A stretch of 64,000 nt of DNA, from contig NZ_RCIO01000005.1 in assembly GCF_004000235.1 (NCBI RefSeq), positions 1-64,000 on the forward strand, in the 5' to 3' direction. Under the pieces are notes generated by a model that saw only the letters and a program-made list of their open reading frames with translations, searched no databases and had not been told where the DNA came from. The stretch's first letter is position 1, and every line of letters begins with the position of its first letter. Positions 37,110 to 45,312 of this stretch are shown here, piece by piece. The DNA comes from Mesorhizobium sp. Z1-4. Lineage in GTDB: Bacteria; Pseudomonadota; Alphaproteobacteria; Rhizobiales; Rhizobiaceae. The position numbers and the translations under genes are program-made.

Positions 37110-38858
37110 ATGGTCGCCAACTGGGTCAAGGTTGTCTGGATACTGATCGGCGGCACTGTCGCGGCTGCGGGCGCAGCCTATGTCGGCGGCGTTTTCGACA
37201 GCCCGGCGCCGGGCAGCGCTCCGGTCGAGGCAGCGGTTCAGCAAAAGCCCGCCGGCCAGACCGGTTCGGCAACGGAGGCAGCCGAAAGCGGGGCTGCCGA
37301 TGCCGCGGGTGCGCCGCAAGGTTCCGAGGACCAGAAGGTCGCTTCTTTGCCAGCGAGCGATGGAGCTGCGGATGCATCGACCGGCGCCGAAGAGCCCACT
37401 TCTGCCGCCGGCGAGGAGGCCCCTGCGCCGGATGTCAAGGTGCCGGCATTCGATCTTGTGCGGGTTGAACCCGACGGTTCGGTGGTTATCGCCGGCAGCG
37501 CGGCTCCCGGCTCCGTTGTCGAGCTGATCGCTGGCGCGACTGTTATCGGCACGGCGACCACGGGCCAGACGGGCGACTTCGCGGTTGTCCTCGATGAGCC
37601 GCTCAAGCCTGGCGACTACACTGTGGTACTGCGTGCAACGAGCGGCGACAACGTTGTCGCGAGTTCGACCCAGACTGCCGTGATCGCCGTTCCGGAATCG
37701 CGCAACGGGCAAGTGCTCGCCCTGGTCGAAGAGCCCGGCGAGCCCAGCCGCCTGATCACGGTTCCATCCGCCCCCGCTGCGGAAACGCCTGCCGCCGAAA
37801 ACGCCGGTGTGGCAGCCGCCGGGGACGAGCCGGCCGAAACGGCCGCGCCGGCAGAGGTTGCCGCGGTTGAAGACGACGGAAAAACGCTGGCAGGCGACCA
37901 CGAAACGGCTGCCTCCAACAGCACCGAGCCCGCTGCCGCGGAGGCTGCGACCGTCGTTGCCGAAGAACCGATGCCGGATACGGCGGCCGGCGAGAACCAG
38001 GTCGCCGCTGCCGCCCCGACGGAAGACAAACCCGTATCAACTGCGCCGCCCGCTCGTGTCGCGGTCGAGGCGGTCGAGATCGAAGGGCGCAAGGTCTTCG
38101 TGGCCGGCCGGACGGAAGCCGGCACCACCGTGCGCGTCTATGCAAATGACATTCTGCTTGGTCAGGCCGTTGCATCGGAAGGCGGCCGCTTCCTGATCGA
38201 GGCCGAGCGCGAATTGCCTGTCGGCGACTACATCGTGCGCGCCGACATGCTGAAAACCGGCACGGCCGACGTGGTGGCGCGTGCAGCTGTGCCGTTCGAG
38301 CGCGAGGCGGGCGAAAAGGTTGCCGCGGTTGCACCGCAGGAAGTGACGGCTGCTGGCGGTGAGGCTGTGCAGCCGGCCGGTTCGGACAATGAGGTGTCGG
38401 CTCAGTCTTCCGGCCAGACGGACGGCAATCAAGCCGCGCCTGCACCCACGCAAGTTGCCGCGCTGGAAGGCGGCGGGACCCAAGCAGCGGATGACACGCC
38501 ATCGGCTGCCGGCGAAGCCGCCAGCGCAAGCGTCGAAAGCAGTTCCGGCGGTGCGCCGGCGGCAGCCACAGGAGACGGGGCCACGGCGCCGAAGCTCGAA
38601 AGTGTCGGCGGTGCGGTCATCATTAGGCGCGGCGACACGCTTTGGCGGCTGTCGCGGCGCGTTTATGGCCGTGGCGTGCGTTACACCACGATCTATCTCG
38701 CCAACCAGGAACAGATTTCCGACCCGGATCGTATCTGGCCGGGACAGGTGTTCTCCCTGCCTTCCGAAACGGACGAGGGTGAGGCGGCCGACATGTCCGC
38801 CGTGGCCGAGCAGATGGCCGATCCCGACAAGTCTCCCGGCGAGGTTGTAACGCGCTAG
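37110..38858 (+). CDS. Ig-like/LysM membrane-anchored protein
   Basis: A 582-residue envelope protein: membrane anchor at about 6-28; Ala/Pro/Glu-rich linker; a bacterial Ig-like domain near 109-205 (DGSVVIAGSAAPGSVVEL); a second acidic linker; a second Ig-like domain near 312-400 (GRKVFVAGRTEAGTTVRVY); another low-complexity stretch; and a LysM domain at about 504-552 (RRGDTLWRLSRRVYG; IWPGQVFSLP) for peptidoglycan binding. The design spans the periplasm from inner membrane to cell wall. Linker composition is compositionally biased, so homology outside the domains is not expected. Good ribosome binding site (GGGAAGGA). Function unknown. Confidence 0.88.
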   Translation: MVANWVKVVWILIGGTVAAAGAAYVGGVFDSPAPGSAPVEAAVQQKPAGQTGSATEAAESGAADAAGAPQGSEDQKVASLPASDGAADASTGAEEPTSAAGEEAPAPDVKVPAFDLVRVEPDGSVVIAGSAAPGSVVELIAGATVIGTATTGQTGDFAVVLDEPLKPGDYTVVLRATSGDNVVASSTQTAVIAVPESRNGQVLALVEEPGEPSRLITVPSAPAAETPAAENAGVAAAGDEPAETAAPAEVAAVEDDGKTLAGDHETAASNSTEPAAAEAATVVAEEPMPDTAAGENQVAAAAPTEDKPVSTAPPARVAVEAVEIEGRKVFVAGRTEAGTTVRVYANDILLGQAVASEGGRFLIEAERELPVGDYIVRADMLKTGTADVVARAAVPFEREAGEKVAAVAPQEVTAAGGEAVQPAGSDNEVSAQSSGQTDGNQAAPAPTQVAALEGGGTQAADDTPSAAGEAASASVESSSGGAPAAATGDGATAPKLESVGGAVIIRRGDTLWRLSRRVYGRGVRYTTIYLANQEQISDPDRIWPGQVFSLPSETDEGEAADMSAVAEQMADPDKSPGEVVTR

Positions 38859-38894
38859 ATACGCCGAATAGCCTGCCGCGGGTTGTATCGAGCC

Positions 38895-38927
38895 GGTTCA
38901 TCGTTTATCGTCGATAAACGATGAACC
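38895..38927. promoter_or_regulatory. 33-bp palindrome over the start codon of the ArsR gene
   Basis: A perfect inverted repeat: arms 38895-38910 and 38912-38927 around one central base at 38911, with half-site core ATCGTTTATCG. The ATG of the repressor gene (38921) is inside the right arm, so bound protein would block initiation of transcription or translation. Probable autoregulatory operator of the downstream ArsR-type repressor. Confidence 0.75.
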
Positions 38928-39244
38928 CCACCGAAACCCCAAGCGTTGTTTATCTCGCGGCCCGGCTCAATGCGCTGGCGCATCCGGCCCGGCTGTACAT
39001 TCTCACTCATCTCGCCCAGCAAGGCTGCTGCGCCTGCTGCAAGGATGTTGTGAGCCAGCTGGACCTGGCGCAATCCACCGTATCGCAGCACCTCAAGATT
39101 CTCGTCGATGCCGGGCTCGTCCGGCATAAGCGGCAGGGAACCCGTTCGCTATACGAGGTCGACAGTTCGGCAATCGAGGCGCTTTCGGGTTCGGTGACGC
39201 ATCTATTGGCAAAATGCAGCACCGGCCCTTGTGCGGCCGGTTGA
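38921..39244 (+). CDS. ArsR-family metal(loid)-type transcriptional repressor
   Basis: A 107-residue winged-helix regulator of the ArsR/SmtB family. The helix-turn-helix is QLDLAQSTVSQHLKILVDAG (46-65). Cysteines cluster at 36, 37, 39 and 40 (QQGCCACCKD), just before the HTH where arsenic-type sensors have their thiolate site, and two more lie at 99 and 104 in the tail, so soft-metal or arsenite sensing is likely. The start codon is inside a 33-bp palindrome, suggesting autorepression. The Atm1-type exporter follows within 22 bp or overlaps, and is the natural target. The inducer is inferred, not known. Confidence 0.88.
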   Translation: MNPTETPSVVYLAARLNALAHPARLYILTHLAQQGCCACCKDVVSQLDLAQSTVSQHLKILVDAGLVRHKRQGTRSLYEVDSSAIEALSGSVTHLLAKCSTGPCAAG

Positions 39245-39266
39245 CCCTGCAATTCAGGTAGTTCCG

Positions 39267-41156
39267 TTGGCAAAAAAGACAGTATCGGCCGAAAGCGGCT
39301 CAACATTCCAGACCGTGGCCAATCTGTGGCCCTATATGTGGCCTGCAGACCGGCCTGACCTGAAGCTGAGGGTGGCCTGGGCGGCGGCATTCCTCGTTAT
39401 CGCAAAGCTCGTGCTCCTGCTGGTGCCCTACACGTTCAAATGGGCGACCGACGCGCTCGACAACCAGCTCACGGCACCGGACTGGGTACCGCCGCTGCTT
39501 GTCGCGCCGGTCATGCTGGTGCTGGCATACAACGTCGTGCGCATTGTGCAGCTCGGCTTCAACCAGCTGCGCGATGCGCTGTTTGCCCGTGTCGGGCAGC
39601 ACGCCGTGCGGCAGCTTTCGCACCGCACTTTCGTCCACATCCACAAACTGTCGTTGCGCTTCCATCTCGAGCGCCGCACGGGCGGTCTTTCGCGTATTAT
39701 CGAGCGCGGGGTGAAGGGTATCGAAACCATCGTGCGTTTCACCATCCTCAACACCGCGCCCACCATTCTCGAATTCGCGCTGGCAGCGATCATCTTCGCC
39801 GTCGCCTACGGCTGGGCCTACGTCGCCATCGTTGCCGTCACCGTTTGGCTTTATGTCTGGTTCACGGTACGTGCGAGCGACTGGCGTATCGTCATTCGCC
39901 GGCAGATGAACGACAGCGACACCGATGCCAATACCAAGGCCGTGGATTCGCTGCTCAACTACGAAACCGTCAAATATTTCAACAACGAAGAGATGGAGGC
40001 ACAGCGCTTCGACCGCTCAATGGCGCGTTACGAAGATGCGGCCACAAAAACCTGGACGTCGCTCGGCTGGCTGAACTTCGGGCAGGGATTGATCCTCGGC
40101 GTCGGCATGGCGGCGGCGATGGGTCTGTCGGCCTGGGAAGTCACGCAGGGCACCCAGACGATCGGCGATTTCGTTTTCATCAACGCGATGCTGATCCAGC
40201 TCTCCATCCCGCTGAACTTCATCGGTTTTGTGTATCGCGAGATCCGCCAGGGCCTTGCCGACATTGAGCAGATGTTCGACCTGCTGGACGTTCCGCAGGA
40301 AGTGGTCGACAAGCCAGACGCCGCGCCTCTTGCCGTCAAAGACGGCGCAATTCGCTTCGACGACGTGCATTTTGCCTATGACGAAAACCGGAGAATATTG
40401 AAGGGCATCAGCTTCGAGGTTCGGGCCGGAAAGACCGTCGCCATTGTCGGCCCGTCCGGCGCCGGCAAATCGACCATCTCGCGGCTGCTGTTCCGCTTCT
40501 ACGATATCCAGTCGGGCACCGTGACCATAGACGGCCAGGATATCCGCGACGTGACCCAGCGCAGCTTGCGCGCCGCAATCGGCATGGTTCCGCAGGATAC
40601 CGTGCTCTTCAACGACACGATCGCCTACAACATCCGCTACGGGCGTATGGATGCGAGCGAGGAAGAGGTGAGGGAGGCTGCACGCCTGGCCCAGATCGGC
40701 GGTTTCATCGAGGCCTTGCCCGACGGCTACAAATCCATGGTCGGCGAGCGCGGGCTCAAGCTTTCGGGCGGCGAAAAGCAGCGTGTGGCGATTGCCCGCA
40801 CCATCCTCAAGGCCCCGCCCATCCTTATCCTCGACGAGGCCACTTCGGCGCTCGACACCCAGACCGAGCAGGAAATCCAGACGGCGCTCGATCAGGTCAG
40901 CCGCGGCCGCACGACGCTGGTTATCGCGCACCGGCTTTCAACCGTTATCGGCGCCGACGAGATCATTGTCCTGAAGGACGGCCGCATCGCCGAACGCGGC
41001 ACTCACCGCGTACTGCTGGATCAGGACGGACTGTACAAACAGATGTGGGATCGTCAGCGCGAGGCAACGGAAGCCGAGGAGAGATTGCGCATTGCCCGCG
41101 AGAGCGACGAAATGGGCGTCATCGTGCGCCGGCGGCCGGACGAAGTGCCAAATTGA
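39267..41156 (+). CDS. Atm1-type ABC exporter, membrane and ATPase domains fused
   Basis: A 629-residue half-transporter of the Atm1/HMT class that exports glutathione-related compounds or metal-glutathione conjugates. The membrane domain (about 1-330) has the family patterns FLVIAKLVLLLVPYTFKWAT and TDANTKAVDSLLNYETVKYF. The ATPase has Walker A GPSGAGKST, signature LSGGEKQRVAI, Walker B ILILDEATSALD and the H-loop IAHRLST. No ATG: TTG 39267 (MAKKTVSAES) with AGGTAG upstream is preferred; GTG 39231 overlapping the ArsR stop is the alternative. Context suggests control by the ArsR repressor. Confidence 0.9.
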   Translation: MAKKTVSAESGSTFQTVANLWPYMWPADRPDLKLRVAWAAAFLVIAKLVLLLVPYTFKWATDALDNQLTAPDWVPPLLVAPVMLVLAYNVVRIVQLGFNQLRDALFARVGQHAVRQLSHRTFVHIHKLSLRFHLERRTGGLSRIIERGVKGIETIVRFTILNTAPTILEFALAAIIFAVAYGWAYVAIVAVTVWLYVWFTVRASDWRIVIRRQMNDSDTDANTKAVDSLLNYETVKYFNNEEMEAQRFDRSMARYEDAATKTWTSLGWLNFGQGLILGVGMAAAMGLSAWEVTQGTQTIGDFVFINAMLIQLSIPLNFIGFVYREIRQGLADIEQMFDLLDVPQEVVDKPDAAPLAVKDGAIRFDDVHFAYDENRRILKGISFEVRAGKTVAIVGPSGAGKSTISRLLFRFYDIQSGTVTIDGQDIRDVTQRSLRAAIGMVPQDTVLFNDTIAYNIRYGRMDASEEEVREAARLAQIGGFIEALPDGYKSMVGERGLKLSGGEKQRVAIARTILKAPPILILDEATSALDTQTEQEIQTALDQVSRGRTTLVIAHRLSTVIGADEIIVLKDGRIAERGTHRVLLDQDGLYKQMWDRQREATEAEERLRIARESDEMGVIVRRRPDEVPN

Positions 41157-41245
41157 CGTTGCGCCGGCACGGCGGGTGCGCGTTGCGGCAGGTCCGGCTT
41201 TTCGCTATGGAGGCGCAACCTCGTTAAGTGAGTGTTTGCAGCCCC

Positions 41246-41944
41246 ATGAGCGTTATTGAGTCAGTTCGAAACAGCCTGGTTCCGGTTCGCCGCGAGGGCT
41301 ACCCCTTTATCGCCGCGTTCGCCGGTGCCGCCATCGTGCTTGGTCTCGTCTGGAGCCCGCTGTTCTGGATCGGGCTTATCCTGACCGGCTGGTGCGCGTA
41401 TTTTTTCCGCGATCCGGAGCGTGTGACGCCCGTCGACGACCGGTTCGTGATCAGCCCCGCGGATGGAATCGTTTCCGCGATCGGGCCGGCGGCGCCGCCG
41501 CGCGAACTGGGGCTCGGACCTGCCGAGATGATGCGGGTTTCCGTGTTCATGAATGTATTTTCCTGCCACGTGAACCGCGCCCCGATTCGCGGCAGGATTG
41601 CGCGCATCGAGCACCGGCCCGGCAAATTCCTCAATGCCGAACTCGACAAGGCGAGCACCGAGAACGAACGCAACGGGCTGGTTATCGAAAGCCCGAACGG
41701 CACGATAGCGGTGGTGCAGGTCGCGGGTCTGGTTGCGCGCCGCATCCTTTGCTGGGTCGACGCCGGCACCAGCATAGGCGTGGGCGACCGCTTTGGGCTC
41801 ATCCGGTTCGGATCCAGACTTGATGTTTACCTGCCTTCCGATGCGGTTCCGCGCGTCGCCATCGGCCAGACGGCGGTCGCCGGCGAAACGATCATCGCGG
41901 AATTCGGCGGCGCGGACGCCAGTCCGCTGGTGCGAATTTCGTGA
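41246..41944 (+). CDS. psd: Phosphatidylserine decarboxylase proenzyme, short type
   Basis: Decarboxylates phosphatidylserine to phosphatidylethanolamine. It is the short bacterial form of 232 residues that self-cleaves to make a pyruvoyl cofactor: the cleavage site is Gly189-Ser190 in [12 protein letters not shown] hydrophobic N-terminal membrane region (about 20-53) and [25 protein letters not shown] and [10 protein letters not shown] match the rhizobial enzyme. ATG 41246 was chosen; GTG 41228 would add six residues. pssA follows 12 bp later, so the two steps of the pathway are co-expressed. Confidence 0.94.
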   Translation: MSVIESVRNSLVPVRREGYPFIAAFAGAAIVLGLVWSPLFWIGLILTGWCAYFFRDPERVTPVDDRFVISPADGIVSAIGPAAPPRELGLGPAEMMRVSVFMNVFSCHVNRAPIRGRIARIEHRPGKFLNAELDKASTENERNGLVIESPNGTIAVVQVAGLVARRILCWVDAGTSIGVGDRFGLIRFGSRLDVYLPSDAVPRVAIGQTAVAGETIIAEFGGADASPLVRIS

Positions 41945-41956
41945 GGTCGCGCTGAC

Positions 41957-42751
41957 ATGCCCAGCAATGAGCCTGAAGGGCCGAAACCGGGATTTGGCGG
42001 TCCGCGCATCCGGGAAATCCCGCTGCGGCTGGTGATACCCAACCTTATCACTGTCATGGCGATCTGCGCCGGGCTCACCGGCATCCGGCTGGCGTTCGAA
42101 GGCCGCTTCGAGCTTGCAGTGGCGATGGTGCTGTTCGCGGCCGCGCTCGATGCGCTCGACGGGCGCACGGCGCGTATGTTGAAGGCCTCCTCGAAATTCG
42201 GCGCGCAAATGGACTCGCTCGCCGACGTCATCAATTTCGGTGTTGCGCCGGCAATGGTGCTTTATCCGTTCCTGCTGCATCAACTGAACTCGCTGGGCTG
42301 GATCGCTGCGCTCATCTTCGCGATCGCGTGCGCACTGCGGCTTGCCCGCTTCAATGTCATGGCGGAGGATCCGGACCGGCCCGTCTGGCAGACCGCATAT
42401 TTTGTCGGCATTCCCGCACCTGCGGGCGCCGTTCTGGTGCTGCTGCCGGTCTATATCGGCTTTCTGGGCGCACCGCTTGACGGCGCCCTTGCACCCGCAG
42501 CCGCCGTCTACTGCGTCTTGATAGCGCTCTTGATGGTCAGCCGCATTCGCGTCTGGTCGGGCAAGGCGCCGGGCCAGAGGATCAACCGTGATTCGGTGCC
42601 GTTCTTTCTGCTGTGCGCGGTACTGCTGGTCATGCTTTTCGTGGCCTACACCTGGTACACGCTCACCGCGGTTGTCGTAGCGTATCTGGTGTTCCTGCCA
42701 TTCAGCGCGCTGGCCTACCGCAGGCGCGAGGCGGCCGAGAACGCGGAATAG
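41957..42751 (+). CDS. pssA: CDP-diacylglycerol--serine O-phosphatidyltransferase
   Basis: Makes phosphatidylserine from CDP-diacylglycerol and serine in the inner membrane, supplying the psd product upstream. The 264-residue protein carries the CDP-alcohol phosphatidyltransferase signature DG-x2-AR-x8-G-x3-D-x3-D in the run LDALDGRTARMLKA and KFGAQMDSLAD. Several membrane helices follow. It ends 6 bp before a convergent acyltransferase gene. Confidence 0.95.
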   Translation: MPSNEPEGPKPGFGGPRIREIPLRLVIPNLITVMAICAGLTGIRLAFEGRFELAVAMVLFAAALDALDGRTARMLKASSKFGAQMDSLADVINFGVAPAMVLYPFLLHQLNSLGWIAALIFAIACALRLARFNVMAEDPDRPVWQTAYFVGIPAPAGAVLVLLPVYIGFLGAPLDGALAPAAAVYCVLIALLMVSRIRVWSGKAPGQRINRDSVPFFLLCAVLLVMLFVAYTWYTLTAVVVAYLVFLPFSALAYRRREAAENAE

Positions 42752-42757
42752 CCGCGC

Positions 42758-43438
42758 TCAGGCCGTGTCGGCTTCCATGACGCGGTTAAACAGCGCCGCC
42801 GCGGCGCTTCCTTTCTCATCGCCGGATTGCTCGACAAGCTCCGGGATCGTTTTTGCCTCCAGCGCCGCGACCCGCAGCCCTTTGAGCGGGAAGCGCGAAT
42901 GTGCGCCGGCGGGCGCAAACAGGGTGTGGCGCGATCCACGGACCGACACCGTGACGACATTGGCGCCGGAGCGGAGTGCGATCCGCGCTACTGCGCGGTA
43001 GAGCCGGTAGGGCTTCGTATCTGGCTCGATGCCGTCGGGCAGATAGACGGCAAGGCGCCCGTTGCCCTTGAGGTGCCGCACCAGCCTGCGGCTGACGAAA
43101 AAGTGCTCCGGATTGAAGGCGATCGTGCGGGCCATCTCGCGCCAGGGTTCAAGCCAGATCGACCTGGCCGACTGCTCGTCCAGTATGTGCAGCGTATCGT
43201 CGGGCAGCAATGACAGCATCAGCGCGGGATCGAGATAGGATTGATGCAGCACCGCGTAAAGCACCGGCGGCTTGCCGCGCAGATTGGCGCCGCCGGAAAC
43301 GCCGAGGCGGTGCCATATGGCGATCGGAACAAGCAGAAACGCCTGGTGGAACGTGCAGCGCCGCAGGGCGCAGAAGGACAATGCAACCGCCACCCAGACC
43401 AGCGCGATGGCGCCAACGACCATCAGTGTTATGGCCAT
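42758..43438 (-). CDS. PlsC-like acyltransferase
   Basis: A 226-residue membrane-associated acyltransferase. One N-terminal membrane segment (MAITLMVVGAIALVWVAVAL) is followed by an acyltransferase domain with HQSYLD (the H-x4-D catalytic motif, with Gln where many members have Asn-His before it) and the later YLPDGIEPDTKPYRLYR, comparable to the FPEGTR glycerol-phosphate motif but divergent. It may act on lysophosphatidate or another lipid; the deviation makes the acceptor uncertain. Convergent with pssA. Confidence 0.75.
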   Translation of the reverse strand: MAITLMVVGAIALVWVAVALSFCALRRCTFHQAFLLVPIAIWHRLGVSGGANLRGKPPVLYAVLHQSYLDPALMLSLLPDDTLHILDEQSARSIWLEPWREMARTIAFNPEHFFVSRRLVRHLKGNGRLAVYLPDGIEPDTKPYRLYRAVARIALRSGANVVTVSVRGSRHTLFAPAGAHSRFPLKGLRVAALEAKTIPELVEQSGDEKGSAAAALFNRVMEADTA

Positions 43439-43544
43439 GATCCGCGTCCCCTCGTTTCGATCAGTTCGGCTCTGCGTGGTCGCAATTCGGTTCTGTGCGG
43501 TCTGCTTAACCGGCCGGTCCGGACGGCCGCTTCGAAATTGCGGC

Positions 43545-43976
43545 CTACCAGGTCTGGGATTTGCTGCTGTAGCCCCCCGAACCGGGTGGCGGTCCGGGCT
43601 GTTGCAGCGGTGCGGGCACCGGGAACGGGTTGTATCCGGTGCTGCTCGGGGTGCCGCTGGAACGGTATGTCCGCAGCGAAAACTTGCCGAAATTGCATTC
43701 CGTCACGCTGCCTGCCGATCCGAAGTCGCCGGGCTTGTCGGAGTAGAACTTGCTTTCCGAACAATCGCCGCTCGCGGTTTGTCCGCCGGGATTGAGGTGA
43801 ACGCCAGGCAGATCCTTGAATTTCAGCTGGCCATTGCCTTGCCCTTCAGGCGCATAAGTCGGCTGGCCGGCGGAGTTTGTACCGAGGTCCAGCTGGTCCC
43901 ATGCCAGCGCGGGCAGAGCGTAGGCGCTCAACGCGGCCGCCGCGGCAAGCGCAGTCCATCCGTATCGTTTCGGCAT
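43545..43976 (-). CDS. Secreted hypothetical protein
   Basis: Function not recognised. The 143-residue product has a clean signal peptide (MPKRYGWTALAAAAALSAYA with cleavage near ALA), then a Gly/Pro/Ser-rich mature part with two cysteines (SGDCSE and TECNFG) that may form a disulfide, and a C-terminal Pro/Gly/Ser-rich tail. It is likely periplasmic or released. The ATG at 43976 is preferred, since the 20-residue extension to 44036 lacks a ribosome binding site. It lies 71 bp downstream of the SDR gene. Confidence 0.7.
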   Translation of the reverse strand: MPKRYGWTALAAAAALSAYALPALAWDQLDLGTNSAGQPTYAPEGQGNGQLKFKDLPGVHLNPGGQTASGDCSESKFYSDKPGDFGSAGSVTECNFGKFSLRTYRSSGTPSSTGYNPFPVPAPLQQPGPPPGSGGYSSKSQTW

Positions 43977-44047
43977 CGTTCGAACCCCCTGGCTCGCAAT
44001 TGAGCCGAAGATAATGGTGCAAGCGAAAGCGGGCAAGATTGTGAGGC

Positions 44048-44797
44048 CTATTCCGGCATCCGGTATTCAACGAAGCGGCCTTTCGGCACGTCGTAGATCT
44101 GCCCGGTTTCTGTCAGGCCCGGACTTGCGAGATGCAGGATCTTGCCTGCCACTTCGGAGGGGTGCGGCAGTTTCGCTGGGTCTTCGCCCGGCATTGCCTG
44201 GGCCCGCATGGCCGTGCGCGTGGCGCCGGGGTTCACGCAATTCACCCTGAGCGGCATATTCTTGGTTTCGTCGGCCCAGGAGCGGCCGAGTGCCTCGACC
44301 GCGGCCTTGGACGCCGCATAGGGGCCCCAGAAGGCGCGGGCCGAATGCGCCGCACCCGACGACATGAGGATCGCCCGTCCGGCGTCTGAGGCGCGCAGCA
44401 GCGGATCGACCGAACGGATCAGCCGCCAGGTCGAGGTGACGTTGACGGTCATTACCTTCTCGAACACCTTGGCTTCGACATGGCCGACCGGGGCGATCAC
44501 GCCGAGCACGCCTGCATTGGCAAACAGGATATCCAGCTTGCCCCAGCGTTCGTGAATGGAACCACCGAGCCTGTCGAGCCCGGCCATGTCGGCGATGTCC
44601 AGCGGCACCAGCGTCGCACCGCCGCCGCCCTGAGCCTTGATTTCGTCGTCGAGCTCTTCAAGCCCGCCGACCGTGCGTGCAACCGCGATCACGTGCGCGC
44701 CTGCCGCCGCCAGACCTTTGGCGATGAAATAGCCGATGCCGCGCGACGCGCCGGTGACAAGGGCGATGCGGCCGGAAAGATCGGGTGTTGTGGTCAA
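44048..44797 (-). CDS. Short-chain dehydrogenase/reductase
   Basis: A 249-residue SDR: cofactor loop VTGASRGIGYF near the N-terminus, NAG motif in LFANAGVLG, catalytic Ser in MSSGAAHS and YAASK. It oxidises or reduces an alcohol or carbonyl with NAD(P); the substrate is unknown. No ATG is suitable: TTG 44797, giving MTTTPDLSGRIALVTG, has AGGAG about 8 nt upstream; the open frame to 44887 is Arg-rich. It lies on the same strand as purF but is separated from it by the riboswitch-gdx insert. Confidence 0.9.
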   Translation of the reverse strand: MTTTPDLSGRIALVTGASRGIGYFIAKGLAAAGAHVIAVARTVGGLEELDDEIKAQGGGGATLVPLDIADMAGLDRLGGSIHERWGKLDILFANAGVLGVIAPVGHVEAKVFEKVMTVNVTSTWRLIRSVDPLLRASDAGRAILMSSGAAHSARAFWGPYAASKAAVEALGRSWADETKNMPLRVNCVNPGATRTAMRAQAMPGEDPAKLPHPSEVAGKILHLASPGLTETGQIYDVPKGRFVEYRMPE

Positions 44798-44921
44798 AGG
44801 TCGGCTCCTGAGGCGGGCGCGGAACGGGCAAAATCGGGACTGCGTGCAACTAGCCGAATTTTCCCTGCGGTGGAACCCGCCACGCATTGAGGTCCTGGCC
44901 CGTCATCTCCATATTGGCAGA

Positions 44922-44968
44922 GCGGGACGGCCCGTATTTTTCCGAACATTGATGGGGACGGCCTCATC
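44922..44968 (+). ncRNA. Guanidine-II (mini-ykkC) riboswitch
   Basis: Two short hairpins, each with an ACGG tetraloop: 44922-44935 (CGGG-ACGG-CCCG plus a G-T pair) and 44951-44968 (GATGGGG-ACGG-CCTCATC, one G-T pair), separated by 15 nt. This is the complete mini-ykkC architecture, in which two ACGR loops bind guanidinium. The ribosome binding site GGAGG of the SugE/Gdx-type exporter lies 11 nt after the second hairpin, so guanidine should release translation of the exporter. Confidence 0.92.
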
Positions 44969-44989
44969 GTCGTCAATCTGGAGGCAGAA

Positions 44990-45307
44990 ATGGCTTGGTT
45001 CGCTCTATTCGGGGCAGGTCTGTTCGAGGTCGGTTGGGCCATAGGACTGAAATATTCGGAAGGGTTCACGCGGCTGTGGCCGAGCGTCTGGACCGTCGCG
45101 TCGATGTCTATCAGCATGGTTCTGCTGGCCATAGCGCTGAAGTCGCTGCCGCTGGGCACCGCCTATGCGATCTGGACCGGCATCGGCACCGTCGGCACGG
45201 TCATCCTGGGAATCCTGCTCTTTTCCGAATCTGCCGACATCATGCGCGTCGTCTGCATCATGCTGATCGTGGCCGGTATAGTCGGGCTGAAACTCGTTAC
45301 GCCCTGA
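44990..45307 (+). CDS. gdx: Guanidinium exporter (SMR family, Gdx/SugE type)
   Basis: A 105-residue four-helix small multidrug resistance protein that exports guanidinium in exchange for protons. The features are the membrane-embedded Glu13 ([17 protein letters not shown]), the SugE/Gdx-type [17 protein letters not shown] and the final helix GIVGLKLV. Members were formerly called SugE. The preceding guanidine-II riboswitch makes the guanidinium role far more likely than drug resistance. It ends 5 bp from the convergent purF. Confidence 0.95.
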   Translation: MAWFALFGAGLFEVGWAIGLKYSEGFTRLWPSVWTVASMSISMVLLAIALKSLPLGTAYAIWTGIGTVGTVILGILLFSESADIMRVVCIMLIVAGIVGLKLVTP

Positions 45308-45312
45308 CGGCT

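Noticed and set aside
43976-44000. tRNA T-arm-like GGTTCGAA sequence on the minus strand
   Set aside because: No acceptor or anticodon stem can be formed around it, so it is not a tRNA.
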